Positions 44,230 to 53,403 of a stretch of DNA of 64,000 nt are shown piece after piece. Below the pieces are notes generated by a model that did not search any database, had not been told where the DNA came from, and saw nothing but the letters and a program-made list of their open reading frames with translations. Source of the DNA: Pseudomonas sp. LP_7_YM (GTDB taxonomy: Bacteria; Pseudomonadota; Gammaproteobacteria; Pseudomonadales; Pseudomonadaceae); assembly GCF_004364435.1 (NCBI RefSeq), contig NZ_SOCT01000003.1:124001-188000 (forward strand). Direction: 5' to 3'. The translations under genes were made by a program, and so were the position numbers. Position 1 is the stretch's first letter. Every line of letters starts with the position of its first letter.

Positions 44230-44994
44230 TCAGCGCGTTGCTACAACGAAAAGGCGCGGAAACGGCAGCAGCACCGAGCCGTCTGACAACGCCTGGTAAG
44301 CCTGACTGACTGCATGCAGGTAGGCGTCGAGGAAATCCTTCTGCTCAACCTCATCCAGACGTTGCAGATAAGGCCGCAGTGCCGAGCCCTTGAACCATTC
44401 CACGATCGCTGCGTGCCCGCCGGACAATGGATGATGATAGGTTGTGCGCCAGACATCCACTTCGGTGCAATGAGGCTGCAGCAGGTTGAAGTACCAGGCC
44501 GCCGGATGCCGGTCCGGGTGTTTCACCGAAGCGATCTTGCCTGCCCATGGCCCGCTCGCGGCGATGTCGCGCGCCAGACGGTGCGCAGGCTCTTGGAGGT
44601 TGTCTGGCGTCTGCACGGCCAGCGTCCCGCCGGGCTCAAGAAAGCTGATCAGACGCGGGTACAGTTCGGCGTGATCAGGCACCCACTGCAAGGAGGCGTT
44701 GGCCAGGATCACATCAAAGGCGTGCTCAGGCCTCCATGTGTCGATGTCGGCCAGCGCGAATTGCAGACTCGGCAAGCGCTGGCGTGCCTCTGCCAACATG
44801 TTCTCTGAACTGTCCAGCCCGGTCATTGACGCGTCGGGATAACGCTCTGCCAAGACCTCGGTGGAATTACCCGGACCGCAACCCAGGTCGATTGCAGTCT
44901 TGACTCTGTTTGCAGGGATGGCAGCGACCAGATCGCGGACCGGTCGCGTGCGTTGCTGCTCGAACATCGAATATTGCCTGGCTGACCAACTCAT
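44230..44994 (-). CDS. tam: Trans-aconitate 2-methyltransferase
   Basis: This enzyme methylates trans-aconitate with SAM, removing an inhibitor of aconitase. It is 254 aa, as in E. coli (252). The SAM-binding motif I is AIDLGCGPGNSTEVLAERYP, and family parts are ANASLQWVPDH and MAVQTPDN-like LAVQTPDNLQEP. The start MSWSARQYSMFEQQRTRP is the family N-terminus, so ATG 44994 is chosen over 45093. It begins a leftward group with the cupin gene. Confidence 0.88.
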   Translation of the reverse strand: MSWSARQYSMFEQQRTRPVRDLVAAIPANRVKTAIDLGCGPGNSTEVLAERYPDASMTGLDSSENMLAEARQRLPSLQFALADIDTWRPEHAFDVILANASLQWVPDHAELYPRLISFLEPGGTLAVQTPDNLQEPAHRLARDIAASGPWAGKIASVKHPDRHPAAWYFNLLQPHCTEVDVWRTTYHHPLSGGHAAIVEWFKGSALRPYLQRLDEVEQKDFLDAYLHAVSQAYQALSDGSVLLPFPRLFVVATR

Positions 44995-45055
44995 CGGGCT
45001 TGCTCTCCGCTTTCTGTAAGACGTATGAACCAAGGTCGAAACGACCGGATCGCGG

Positions 45056-45463
45056 TCAGGCGCGGCCGATACCGTTAAAGGCCACATCCACAATCAATAC
45101 CGGATCAAGGCTGCGAATGCGTTGTTCAAAGTGATACGCGCCGGCTTCGGAATAGCGCAAAAAAACCCGGCTGCATAGCACGCACTCCCAGATCCGGCAG
45201 CGATTGTACGGAAAGAAATGCGGAGCAATCGGCGCTTCGGCTGACCAATAGGAAGTGCCTGCCGGATGATGTTCATCGAGGGTCAGGTCTTCCTCCTCGC
45301 CTGCGATCAGCGAGCCGACTTCCCGCAGCTGGCTTTCCTTGAGCGATACCGGCATCCCTTCCCAGCCAGCGAAGGATTTGGGGACGCACGAGCAGGCTTG
45401 GGTGACGGCACTGGAATGATGGGCAAAGCGCAGCAGTTCAGACAAAGCGATAGGGGTGAACAT
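45056..45463 (-). CDS. Hypothetical protein, 135 aa
   Basis: The protein is soluble and has a zinc-ribbon-like pair CVLC (IWECVLCSRVFLRY) plus CSCVP and CRIWEC near it. It begins MFTPIALSELLRFAHHSSAV. I do not recognise the family, but composition, codon use and an open frame all look genuine. It lies 61 bases upstream of tam and on the same strand. A role cannot be assigned. Confidence 0.65.
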   Translation of the reverse strand: MFTPIALSELLRFAHHSSAVTQACSCVPKSFAGWEGMPVSLKESQLREVGSLIAGEEEDLTLDEHHPAGTSYWSAEAPIAPHFFPYNRCRIWECVLCSRVFLRYSEAGAYHFEQRIRSLDPVLIVDVAFNGIGRA

Positions 45464-45569
45464 GGGCAGCAGACTCTTGGCTGATGAGGTCCTTGGCGTG
45501 CCGACATTGTGCAGCGCGGCGAGGCTTTTGCCTACTACGCTCGATCCGCATCAACCTGGCCTGCCGCGA

Positions 45570-45839
45570 TCAGATGCACACCCTGCGTGTAAGGTGGCCA
45601 CCGGGAATCGAATAGGACACGTACAACCCGGCATCGACCTGCGCACGGGACTTCTCGGTCAGGCCCTTGACCTTCTCGGATGCCTTGAGCAACTGGTGAA
45701 GTTCGAGCAGGCCGGTTTCGACCGCTCCGACAATGGCCTGAGCGATTTCGTCCAATCCCGACTCGCTTGAAACCAGCAACAGATGCACACCTGCCTTGGC
45801 ATGATTCGCCTCTTTAGTATGATTTGATTGCTCGACCAT
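45570..45839 (-). CDS. Hypothetical protein, 89 aa
   Basis: ATG 45839 gives MVEQSNHTKEANHAKAG, then a region VHLLLVSSESGLDEIAQAIV and helices (GLLELHQLLKASEKVK), and a final GLYVSYSIPGGH. No signal peptide or membrane segment is seen once the upstream in-frame hydrophobic codons (45840-45872) are left out. I do not recognise it. The 106 bases to the next leftward gene hold nothing clear. Confidence 0.5.
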   Translation of the reverse strand: MVEQSNHTKEANHAKAGVHLLLVSSESGLDEIAQAIVGAVETGLLELHQLLKASEKVKGLTEKSRAQVDAGLYVSYSIPGGHLTRRVCI

Positions 45840-46069
45840 GCTCGCTATTGCTGAAATAACAAATAAAATCAATGAAACCCACCATAACCGAGCATTCAGT
45901 GAAGGGCAGCAGCAGTCGAATGACGCTGAAGCAGTCCAGCAGCGCAGCCCGTTTCAGCGCATAAGTCTGAGTGCAGAGCCCTACCGGAATATTTGGCAGA
46001 CGCCCTTTTCATTTGCAGATTTGCTCGTCAACATACCCGCCCACTCGTAACAGCAAGCAGCCTAAAGAA

Positions 46070-46088
46070 GAGAATGATATTAATTCTC
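46070..46088. promoter_or_regulatory. Fur-box-like palindrome
   Basis: GAGAATGATATTAATTCTC matches the 19-bp Fur consensus at 15 positions and has perfect GAGAAT/ATTCTC ends. It lies 108 bases before the lipoprotein gene at 46196, in an AT-rich 356-base gap (45840-46195) with no other gene. It is the strongest operator-like site in the window. No siderophore gene is nearby. Confidence 0.55.
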
Positions 46089-46195
46089 AACTATCGTGTT
46101 TCTTTGCTTAATAACAAACTTATGTAAAAGCCGCATACGAACTCGCTTCGCGGTTATTGCCAACGTGATCTCACTTTTGCTTCAGGATTAAATAG

Positions 46196-46531
46196 ATGCG
46201 TCTTGTACTGTCGACCAGTGTGCTGGCCGTGTTGCTGTCCGGCTGCGGCTCAACCCCGAACAACCCTTCAGTGGATCTGGAAACACCCAAAGCTGCAGGT
46301 GACTATGCACAATGCGTGTTTCAGAAATGGCAGCGACTCAAGCCCGATGCCAAGCTGATCGAAAGCAAGGGGCACTACAAATTGCTGATCTCCGGCAAAG
46401 TGGCGCAGGACAATATCCTCGAAGTATTCAAGGGCAATCCCAATACCCGCGCATTCCTTTACCAGCGTGCTCCTCTCGCCTCAGCCTTTGGCCACAGCGC
46501 ACTGGAGAAGGCGGCACGCGACTGTTTATGA
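46196..46531 (+). CDS. Small lipoprotein, 111 aa, two-cysteine type
   Basis: The signal MRLVLSTSVLAVLLSGCGST has the lipobox LSGC. The mature part has DYAQCVFQKW near residue 40 and ends in ARDCL. It shares this plan with the lipoprotein at 15532-15885, so the two look like paralogues. The next residues after the Cys do not include the inner-membrane retention Asp. Its promoter region includes the Fur-like palindrome, so iron control is possible. Function is unknown. Confidence 0.75.
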   Translation: MRLVLSTSVLAVLLSGCGSTPNNPSVDLETPKAAGDYAQCVFQKWQRLKPDAKLIESKGHYKLLISGKVAQDNILEVFKGNPNTRAFLYQRAPLASAFGHSALEKAARDCL

Positions 46532-46660
46532 GCTGCTGGTGAGCAGATGCCATTCGCACACGCTAAGAAAATCGGTGTGAACTTTCGTTTTGCCGATTCC
46601 CTCTGAGAACCGATACCGCTCGATTATCGAGCATGGATTTTCATTGGAGGCATCTTCACC

Positions 46661-47221
46661 ATGAATACATTGAACGGCAAAAAGGTCCTGATCATTACGT
46701 CCAACACCGGTATCGAGCGTGATGAACTGCTCGAGCCGCTGAAGGCGTTGCAGGCCATGGGCGCAGCCGTCACCCACGCCACCATCAAGGGTGGCGAGGC
46801 GCAAACGTTCGTCCAAGACACCGAAAAAGACATCAGCGTCACCTCTAAAACCCAACTGGCAGGCTTGTCTGCTGCGGACTTCGATGCGCTGCTGATCCCA
46901 GGTGGCACCGTCAATGCCGATACGCTGCGTCAGGACAAAGACGCGCAGCGTCTGGTCAAGGAATTCGCTGATTCAGGCAAGATCATCGCCGCTATCTGCC
47001 ATGGCCCGTGGCTGCTGATCAACGCTGGCGTGGTGGAAGGCAAAACCCTGACTTCCTATCCAAGCGTGAGCCAGGATCTGATGAATGCCAAAGCAGCCAA
47101 CTGGGTGGATCAAGAAGTCAAAGTATGCAGCGCCAATGGCTGGACGCTGATCACTTCGCGCACCCCGGATGATCTGCCGGCGTTTAACGAAGCCATCGGC
47201 AACGCATTGCAAGGGGTCTGA
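46661..47221 (+). CDS. DJ-1/PfpI family protein (type 1 glutamine amidotransferase-like)
   Basis: The product is 186 aa. The nucleophile elbow AAICHGPWLL has Cys113 followed by His114, and Glu19 in TGIERDEL is the usual partner residue. The fold and length match the PfpI/YhbO group, which acts on glyoxal/methylglyoxal damage or as stress proteins. Whether this one is a deglycase, a protease or a chaperone cannot be decided. TTGGAGG precedes the ATG. It stands alone and is followed by a hairpin. Confidence 0.87.
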   Translation: MNTLNGKKVLIITSNTGIERDELLEPLKALQAMGAAVTHATIKGGEAQTFVQDTEKDISVTSKTQLAGLSAADFDALLIPGGTVNADTLRQDKDAQRLVKEFADSGKIIAAICHGPWLLINAGVVEGKTLTSYPSVSQDLMNAKAANWVDQEVKVCSANGWTLITSRTPDDLPAFNEAIGNALQGV

Positions 47222-47245
47222 AGCCGCTGCTTCTATCACAACTGA

Positions 47246-47285
47246 AAACGCACCGACGCCGCTCAAAAGCGGCGTCGATGCGTTT
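47246..47285 (+). terminator. Long hairpin after the DJ-1/PfpI gene
   Basis: ACGCA.CGACGCCGCT pairs with AGCGGCGTCG.TGCGT (one C-A mismatch) around a short loop, with a brief T-run. The 318-base gap to 47539 also has a GGGGAGT/ACTCCCC hairpin (47336-47355) and no gene. Confidence 0.65.
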
Positions 47286-47539
47286 GGGGAATTATAACCC
47301 TGGCGGAAGACAGCGACGTACAGACCGCCAGGGGAGTCTCGCACTCCCCTGTTCTGAGCGCGATCTGCGGGACTAATTCAGTCTGTTCGAATATTTTTTC
47401 AAGCAACTGACGTTCGGCTGTGCGCACTGGCGCCAATGTGCTAGTGGCAAGAAAAATACTTGCAACCAATTTTTCACATTACCGGTCCACATCCCGAGGC
47501 CAACGCGATCAACGCAGGTGCAGACACGGGATTTCGCAC

Positions 47540-48205
47540 ATGATCGGAATTATTGTCCCCGCGCATAACGAAGAATTTTTCCTGGGTGACTGCATCAAGT
47601 CACTGGTAGCAGCTGCCAGTCATGAGCAGCTCAATAGCGAGCCGGTAGAGATTCTGATCCTGCTGGATGACTGCAGTGACGGTTCGGCAGCAGTTGCACA
47701 GGCACAGGGTGTCCACACCCTCGACTGTGACTATCGCAATGTCGGCAAGACCCGCGCAGCAGGAGCACGGTGGATGCTCGAGCGTGGCGCCCGATGGCTG
47801 GCATTCACCGATGCCGACAGCGTGGTGCCCTATGGCTGGCTGGCGGAACAGCTTCGAGCGAATGCCGATGCCGTCTGCGGAATCGTTCAGGTCGATGATT
47901 GGTCCGAACACCCGGAGCATGTGAAGCACCGCTATGACGCGCTTTATCAACCTATGGACGATCACCGGCACATTCATGGCGCCAACCTGGGGGTTTCTTC
48001 CACGGCCTACCTCAAGGCGGGCGGTTTTAAAGCACTCCCCGCTCATGAGGACGTGCACCTTGTCGAGGACCTGCAACGCATTGGCGCGCAGATCATCTGG
48101 ACCGCCCGTAACAGCGTGACCACCAGCGCGCGCAAACATTTTCGCTGCAAGGAAGGCTTTGGCGACTACTTGAATTCTCTGGCGGGTCAGGCGTTACCAG
48201 GCTAG
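47540..48205 (+). CDS. Small family-2 glycosyltransferase
   Basis: The product is 221 aa, GT-A fold only, with no membrane helix. The N-terminus IGIIVPAHNEEFFLGDCIKSL is the GT2 nucleotide-sugar site, and LAFTDADSVVP has the metal-binding DAD. HAEDVHLVEDL-like ALPAHEDVHLVEDLQRIG is the acceptor-side ED motif. I recall relatives encoded next to PIG-L deacetylase, acyl-CoA dehydrogenase and NodS-like methyltransferase genes in other bacteria. Here those genes start 3.4 kb away. ATG 47540 begins the family N-terminus. Confidence 0.82.
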   Translation: MIGIIVPAHNEEFFLGDCIKSLVAAASHEQLNSEPVEILILLDDCSDGSAAVAQAQGVHTLDCDYRNVGKTRAAGARWMLERGARWLAFTDADSVVPYGWLAEQLRANADAVCGIVQVDDWSEHPEHVKHRYDALYQPMDDHRHIHGANLGVSSTAYLKAGGFKALPAHEDVHLVEDLQRIGAQIIWTARNSVTTSARKHFRCKEGFGDYLNSLAGQALPG

Positions 48206-48291
48206 CCCCCCTTGTGTGCGCAATATTGGAAACGTCATTGAGCACCCAGCGTGCCCCATCAGCGACTCTCACCCCGGCGGGACAGTAACCG

Positions 48292-49620
48292 ATGCAACCC
48301 ATGAAAAACCGCGCCGAGCCCGGTGATGACACCCTGGGCGGCGGCATGCCCAGCGCCAGTGTGGCCCTGCCCAAATCCGGCAACTGGTTCAAACGCCTGC
48401 TGGCATTTACCGGCCCAGGCTATATGGTCGCCGTGGGCTACATGGACCCTGGTAACTGGGCCACGGACCTGGCCGGAGGCTCGCAATTGGGCTACATGCT
48501 GCTCTCGGTCATCCTGTTTTCCAACCTGATGGCCGTCGTGCTTCAGGCGCTTTCCGCACGCTTGGGCATCGCCACTGGCTGGGACCTGGCCCGCGCTTGC
48601 CGTGAGCAATACAGCCGACCGGTGTGCATTGCGCTATGGCTGGCCTGTGAGATTGCGATCATCGCCTGTGACCTGGCCGAGGTGATCGGCACGGCCATCG
48701 CCCTCAATTTGCTGTTCGGTATCCCGCTGGTGTGGGGCGCGGTGATCTCGGCAATCGATGTGTTCCTGATTTTCCTGTTGATGGGCAGAGGTTTGCGCGC
48801 CCTCGAAGCTTTCGTCATTGCCTTGCTGCTGATCATCTTCGGCTGCTTCGCGATTCAAATGATCCTGGCACGTCCTGACATGGCCGAATTGCTGGCCGGA
48901 TTCATTCCACAATCTGAAATTGTCACCAACCCTGCAGCCTTGTACCTGGCCATCGGCATCATCGGCGCAACCGTCATGCCGCATAACCTTTACCTGCACT
49001 CCTCCATCGTGCAGACACGAGCCTATCCGCGCACCGATGAAGGCCGGCGCATCGGCCTGCGCTGGTCGGTCACCGACAGCACCATCGCCCTGACGCTCGC
49101 GCTGTTCGTCAATGCAGCCATTCTGATCACTGCCGCTACGGTCTTTCACAAAGCAGGCAAGACGGACGTGGTGGAGATAGAACAGGCTTACCACATGCTG
49201 TCGCCCATGCTGGGCGTGGGCATTGCGTCGGCGCTGTTCGCCATTGCGCTATTGGCGTCCGGCATCAACTCCACAGTGACCGCTACGCTTGCCGGGCAGA
49301 TCGTCATGGAGGGCTTTCTGAAAATGAAGCTGCCAGGCTGGGTGCGGCGGCTATTGACGCGGGGGCTAGCGATCATCCCGGTGATCGTAGTCACCAGTAT
49401 TTACGGGGCACAAGGCACCGCCAAACTGCTGGTGTTGAGTCAGGTGATCCTGTCGATGCAACTGCCTTTCGCCATCGTGCCACTGGTGCGCTTCGTGTCG
49501 GACCGCAAGCTGATGGGCAAGCTGGTCACAGGACCTGTGCTGACCCTGGTGGCCTGGGCCATTGCGCTGTTGATCATCGGTTTGAATCTTGTGTTGCTGG
49601 TGGGGATGTTTGGCGATTGA
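48292..49620 (+). CDS. mntH: Nramp-type Mn2+/divalent metal transporter
   Basis: MntH imports Mn2+ and other divalent metals with protons through the inner membrane. It is 442 aa with about eleven hydrophobic segments. The transport motif [16 protein letters not shown] (DPGN, residues 52-55) and the later [10 protein letters not shown] match Nramp. A final helix set ends in [20 protein letters not shown] precedes the ATG. It lies between the GT2 gene and the leftward copper genes. No MntR or Fur site is convincing in the 86 bases upstream. Confidence 0.94.
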   Translation: MQPMKNRAEPGDDTLGGGMPSASVALPKSGNWFKRLLAFTGPGYMVAVGYMDPGNWATDLAGGSQLGYMLLSVILFSNLMAVVLQALSARLGIATGWDLARACREQYSRPVCIALWLACEIAIIACDLAEVIGTAIALNLLFGIPLVWGAVISAIDVFLIFLLMGRGLRALEAFVIALLLIIFGCFAIQMILARPDMAELLAGFIPQSEIVTNPAALYLAIGIIGATVMPHNLYLHSSIVQTRAYPRTDEGRRIGLRWSVTDSTIALTLALFVNAAILITAATVFHKAGKTDVVEIEQAYHMLSPMLGVGIASALFAIALLASGINSTVTATLAGQIVMEGFLKMKLPGWVRRLLTRGLAIIPVIVVTSIYGAQGTAKLLVLSQVILSMQLPFAIVPLVRFVSDRKLMGKLVTGPVLTLVAWAIALLIIGLNLVLLVGMFGD

Positions 49621-49783
49621 TGGCGCAAATATTTTGACTGCACTGGATCGGGTTCAGGCCATAAATCTTCGGCAGACTTCCTGCCGAGAGTCTTTTGCAG
49701 CCAGGCCCGAGTTCTGTTGGAGGCGTCAGAAGTGGCGAGCGTTAGAAAGCAGATTGTTCCGTCAACCAACGCTCACATTCAGC

Positions 49784-50284
49784 TCAATGACTGCTGCCGT
49801 GGTCGTGGCTCATGTCCATGTCCATCATCGGCCGCGCCTGAGCCTGCACCTGTACGGTCTCGCGCACGCCCTGAGCGTTTTCGATGGTCAGGGTCAGTGG
49901 TACCTGATCGCCTTCCTTGATCTGGCCCGACAGCCCCATGAGCATCACATGGTAGCCATCCGGGTCCAGCGATACGGCCTTGCCCGCGGGCAGTGGCACG
50001 GCGTCGACCGGGCCCATGCGCATCACGTCATTGGTCATGCTCATTTCGTGAATCTGTGCATCCTTCGCCACCGGTGAAGCGACATTCAGCAGCTTGCTGT
50101 CGACATCGGCAGTGATGCGCATGAACGCACCGGAGGAAGGCTGGCCCGGTACCGTCGTGCGAACCCATGCATCATCGACATGGGTCTGAGCAATGGCGCA
50201 AACACTGAAGCCGCCCAATACGAAAGCGGCAAGAATCCGGCGCAGGGCCAGGCGTTTTAGGGCAGATGAAAACGACAGGGTCAT
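49784..50284 (-). CDS. Periplasmic copper chaperone, PCu(A)C type
   Basis: This 166-aa periplasmic protein carries Cu(I) for cytochrome oxidase assembly. A signal peptide (LAAFVLGGFSVCAIAQ) precedes a mature start QTHVDDAWVR. The copper motif H-M-(x)-M...H-x-M is visible as IHEMSMTNDVMRM and DGYHVMLMG. The C-terminus is His/Met-rich (MMDMDMSHDHGSSH) and may bind more copper. The start overlaps the SCO stop by four bases (ATGA), so it is translated with it. Confidence 0.9.
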   Translation of the reverse strand: MTLSFSSALKRLALRRILAAFVLGGFSVCAIAQTHVDDAWVRTTVPGQPSSGAFMRITADVDSKLLNVASPVAKDAQIHEMSMTNDVMRMGPVDAVPLPAGKAVSLDPDGYHVMLMGLSGQIKEGDQVPLTLTIENAQGVRETVQVQAQARPMMDMDMSHDHGSSH

Positions 50285-50892
50285 CAGCAGATCTCCATAA
50301 CGGTGAGCAGATCTTCCGCACATTGCTTGGCGGACAGCGAAGGTGACAGGCCCAGGCGCAGGTTGCCCCGGGAATCAAACACGTAGCTGGTGGCGGTGTG
50401 GGACATGGTGTACGTATCACCGATCGGCTCTTTTTCGTAAAACACGCCAAACTCCTTGGCAACCTGTTTCGTCTGCTCCGGCGTGCCGCGCAGGGCAACG
50501 AAGCTTGGGTCGAACTGCTTGACGTAAGCGTCGAGGATTTGCGGCGTGTCGCGCTCGGGGTCGACGGTGATGAAAATCACCTGCAGGGTCTTGCCGTCCT
50601 CGCCCATGATCTTCTTGATCTGCGCGGCGCGAGCCAATGCCGTGGGGCAGACGGACGGGCACTGGGTAAACCCGAAGAACACCATCGGCATCAGGCCGCG
50701 ATAGCTGGAAAGGGTTTTCACTTCACCTGCGGTATCGGTGAGCTTGAAGGTACGGCCCATGATCTTGTTGCTCAGGTCCTTGCCGTATTTGAAATCCAGC
50801 GCGGTGGTCGAACCATCGCAACCGGCAAGCAGGCCCAGGCCAAGAATGCCCATGCCGGTGACCACCTGACGGCGGCTCAGTAAATCATTCAT
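50284..50892 (-). CDS. SCO1/SenC copper-delivery protein
   Basis: The product is 202 aa with a lipoprotein-type N-terminus (LGLGLLAGCDGS, so Cys at about 25). The Asp at position +2 of the lipid Cys is the inner-membrane retention signal. The thioredoxin-like domain has the copper motif TQCPSVCPT (CxxxC) and the distal His in YTMSHTATSYVFD. SCO proteins help load Cu into the CuA centre of cytochrome oxidase. ATG 50892 is chosen because the frame further upstream is not signal-like. It is followed by PCuAC. Confidence 0.9.
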   Translation of the reverse strand: MNDLLSRRQVVTGMGILGLGLLAGCDGSTTALDFKYGKDLSNKIMGRTFKLTDTAGEVKTLSSYRGLMPMVFFGFTQCPSVCPTALARAAQIKKIMGEDGKTLQVIFITVDPERDTPQILDAYVKQFDPSFVALRGTPEQTKQVAKEFGVFYEKEPIGDTYTMSHTATSYVFDSRGNLRLGLSPSLSAKQCAEDLLTVMEIC

Positions 50893-51004
50893 GTCACGCA
50901 CTCTCTGAAGCGACCGGCATTGACGCCGGCCTTTGATCGTCCCGGCAGTTGCCGCGATGGGCATGCTCAAGAACGACGCTGACTGTACACGATGCACAGA
51001 GGAA

Positions 51005-51382
51005 TCAGGGCGCCTGAGGTGCGAGTTCAGGCAGGCGGTATCGGGGAGGTTTGCGCAGCAGGTAGTCGGAACGGGGAACGAGTTTGCGCTGGCTGCGTGC
51101 TGTCCAGCCAGCGCCTATGAAGAAGATCAACGCCAGCACCAGCGTACCGGCGAAGGCACAATCGGCCATGGACAGGTTCATCAACCGCGCATGCTCACCC
51201 AACTGCCCCATGTCCGGATGGCCGGACAGCTCGTGGCGCGTGCTGCACTCGGCGGCGGGGTCAAACTGATTGAACGCCTGCAGCATCTGGCCATGGCTCA
51301 GGCTGCACACAAGCCCACTGAACAGGATGAAGCCATACAGCATCCAGGCGATGAGCGATTGATGGGTTCGGACGAATTTCAT
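51005..51382 (-). CDS. DUF2946 protein, copper-cluster member
   Basis: The product is 125 aa with an N-terminal hydrophobic segment (LIAWMLYGFILFSGLVCSLSHG), a His/Cys/Met-rich middle (CSTRHELSGHPDMGQLGEHARLM) and a second hydrophobic segment. This is the DUF2946 plan, often found next to SCO and PCuAC genes, which suggests copper handling. It begins the leftward group and lies 112 bases before SCO. ATG 51382 is preferred over 51415. Confidence 0.8.
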   Translation of the reverse strand: MKFVRTHQSLIAWMLYGFILFSGLVCSLSHGQMLQAFNQFDPAAECSTRHELSGHPDMGQLGEHARLMNLSMADCAFAGTLVLALIFFIGAGWTARSQRKLVPRSDYLLRKPPRYRLPELAPQAP

Positions 51383-51613
51383 GGGCCGTGATTCTACATC
51401 GTTGCACCCGATCACATGGCGTGAGCCCGGATCAAGGGATGCGACAAAACCGCGCAGGCAACGTGCCCCGCACTGCCCTCGCAGTACCGGGCAAGTGTTT
51501 ATGGCTAAAGCCGCTTCAGATTATTTGAACCCCCTCCTCCAGCGGATGCCGAACTGAACGGGTAGCCCGCGCACGCCGTGCGGGCCATGGAATCGGCAGG
51601 AGTATTTTCAGGC

Positions 51614-52645
51614 ATGGGCGATCACTCACAAGGAATTGAGGCGGCACTGGCGGATTTCGCCCGCCGGCCCAACGTGCCTGGCAGCGACAGTCGGCTACGT
51701 GACGCGATGTGTCTGTGCCTTGAGCGCGGGCTTGATCATTTGCCATTGCCCGGCAGCGGTCAGACCCTGACCCGCTGGCAACAGTTGGCCACCGTGGGCT
51801 CCATCGATCTGGCGTTGCTCAAGCTTTACGAAGGACACACCGATGCCTTGGCCATTCTCGAAGAACTCGCTTGTCAGCCTTTTGCCGAACCTGGCATCTG
51901 GGGGGTGTGGGCAGCAGAACCTCCCTCGGCGCGGGTCCTGGCCAGCGAGCGCAACGGCGACCAGGTGCGTCTGAACGGGCGCAAGGCCTGGTGCTCCGGC
52001 GCGCAGCAGATCGACTACGCGCTGATCACCGTCTGGAGCGGCGGTGACCAGCCTCAACTGGTCGCGGTGCGCCTCGATCAGCCCGGCGTCACCATTGATG
52101 CGCAAGCCTGGCAGGCCGTGGGCATGGCCCATACCGCCAGCGTCGATCTGCATTTCGATAATGCCGTGGGCCAGTGCGTAGGCGAAAGCGGGGCCTACCT
52201 GTCTCGCCCCGGTTTCTGGCAAGGCGGTGCAGGCATCGCCGCCGCCTGGTACGGCGCAGCCACCTCGCTGGCGTGCTCGCTTCATCAGCAACGCCAGCAA
52301 GGCCGGCCCGATGAGCATGCCGATGCGCACTTGGGCGCTGTGGACGCCGCGCTCTACGGGGCCGCGGCCTCGCTGCGAGACTGCGCAGAGTGGATTGACG
52401 CCCATCCCCGGGACGATGCGCGACTGGCTGTGCAACGTGTGCGAGCCCAGGTCGAAATGGCGGTCGAGCAGGTTTGTCGACACGTGGGACGTGCTTTGGG
52501 GGCCACGCCCTTCTGCCGTGATCCGCAGTTCGCCCGGCTGGCCGTGGACCTGCCGGTCTTCATCCGGCAAAGCCACGCCGAGCGTGATCTGGCGCAACTC
52601 GGCCAGTTGCTCGTCAGCCACGCTCCGCAGGATTGGTCGCTATGA
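51614..52645 (+). CDS. Acyl-CoA dehydrogenase-like protein
   Basis: The product is 343 aa, shorter than standard acyl-CoA dehydrogenases (~380). It keeps the middle beta-domain features (GIWGVWAAEPPSARVL, RLNGRKAWCSGAQQIDYALI) and a C-terminal helical domain (VEQVCRHVGRALGATPFCRDPQFARLAVDLPVFIRQ). I do not see the usual catalytic Glu context, so it may act on an unusual substrate or be non-redox. AGGAG at 51598-51602 is 11 bases from ATG 51614, and an in-frame ATG at 51587 is possible. Its stop overlaps the PIG-L start. Confidence 0.78.
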   Translation: MGDHSQGIEAALADFARRPNVPGSDSRLRDAMCLCLERGLDHLPLPGSGQTLTRWQQLATVGSIDLALLKLYEGHTDALAILEELACQPFAEPGIWGVWAAEPPSARVLASERNGDQVRLNGRKAWCSGAQQIDYALITVWSGGDQPQLVAVRLDQPGVTIDAQAWQAVGMAHTASVDLHFDNAVGQCVGESGAYLSRPGFWQGGAGIAAAWYGAATSLACSLHQQRQQGRPDEHADAHLGAVDAALYGAAASLRDCAEWIDAHPRDDARLAVQRVRAQVEMAVEQVCRHVGRALGATPFCRDPQFARLAVDLPVFIRQSHAERDLAQLGQLLVSHAPQDWSL

Positions 52646-53403
52646 GTCAAGCCCTGCCTTTCGGCGTTCAAGGTACGCCTTTGAGAGATTGGCAAAACAG
52701 CGCGGCATTGCGCAGCGTACAGCCGATCACATTGGAGGCACTGGTTCCTCCCGGTTCACGCTTGGTCGTGCTCGCCCCGCACCCGGACGATGAGGTTCTG
52801 GCGTGCGGCGGCCTGCTGGCAGCGATGGCCGAGCGGCAGGAGGATATCCAGCTGATCTCGGTGACCGACGGGGAAGGCAGCCATCCGGGATCGTCGCAAT
52901 GGCCGCAACCGCAGCTGCGCGCTCAGCGTCGTCAGGAAAGTGAACACGCCATTGCCAGTCTCGGGCTCGAATTGTCGCGCATCAGCTGGCACCGCTTGGA
53001 GCTGGTCGATGGCCACGTCGCTGACCGCGCCGAATCGTTGATAGCGCTGCTCAGCGAAGATATGCGCCCCGGTGACGTGCTGCTCAGCACCTGGCGCCAC
53101 GACGGCCACTGCGATCACGAGGCGGTCGGCCATTGCGCTGCACAAGCTGCGGCGAACACCGGAGCGACCTTGCTGGAATTGCCGGTGTGGGCCTGGCACT
53201 GGGCGCAGCCCAACGATCCAAGAATTCCGTGGGATCGCGCGCGCAAGCTGATGCTGACCGACGCTCAGTTGATGCGCAAACGCAAGGCAATCACGGCCCA
53301 TGCCAGCCAGCTGCAAATCGACACCAGCACCGGCGCTGCGCCGGTGCTCGACGCCAATACGCTGGAGCGGTTGCTGCAGCCCTTCGAACTGGTATTTCTG
53401 TGA
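52642..53403 (+). CDS. PIG-L family N-acetyl deacetylase
   Basis: The product is 253 aa. The zinc motif is VLAPHPDDEVLACGG (PHPDDE) and the later HDGHCDHEAVG supplies the second His pair. PIG-L/LmbE enzymes remove an N-acetyl group from GlcNAc-type glycolipids or from related small molecules. ATG 52642 overlaps the acyl-CoA dehydrogenase-like stop (ATGA), and its TGA overlaps the next GTG. The substrate is not known. With the methyltransferase and the distant GT2 it suggests building and trimming an N-acetylhexosamine conjugate. Confidence 0.87.
   Translation: MSQALPFGVQGTPLRDWQNSAALRSVQPITLEALVPPGSRLVVLAPHPDDEVLACGGLLAAMAERQEDIQLISVTDGEGSHPGSSQWPQPQLRAQRRQESEHAIASLGLELSRISWHRLELVDGHVADRAESLIALLSEDMRPGDVLLSTWRHDGHCDHEAVGHCAAQAAANTGATLLELPVWAWHWAQPNDPRIPWDRARKLMLTDAQLMRKRKAITAHASQLQIDTSTGAAPVLDANTLERLLQPFELVFL

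Noticed and set aside
48206..48291. Mn-sensing riboswitch (yybP-ykoY) before mntH
   Set aside because: Only 86 bases are available, and the paired elements and conserved core of that riboswitch are not visible.
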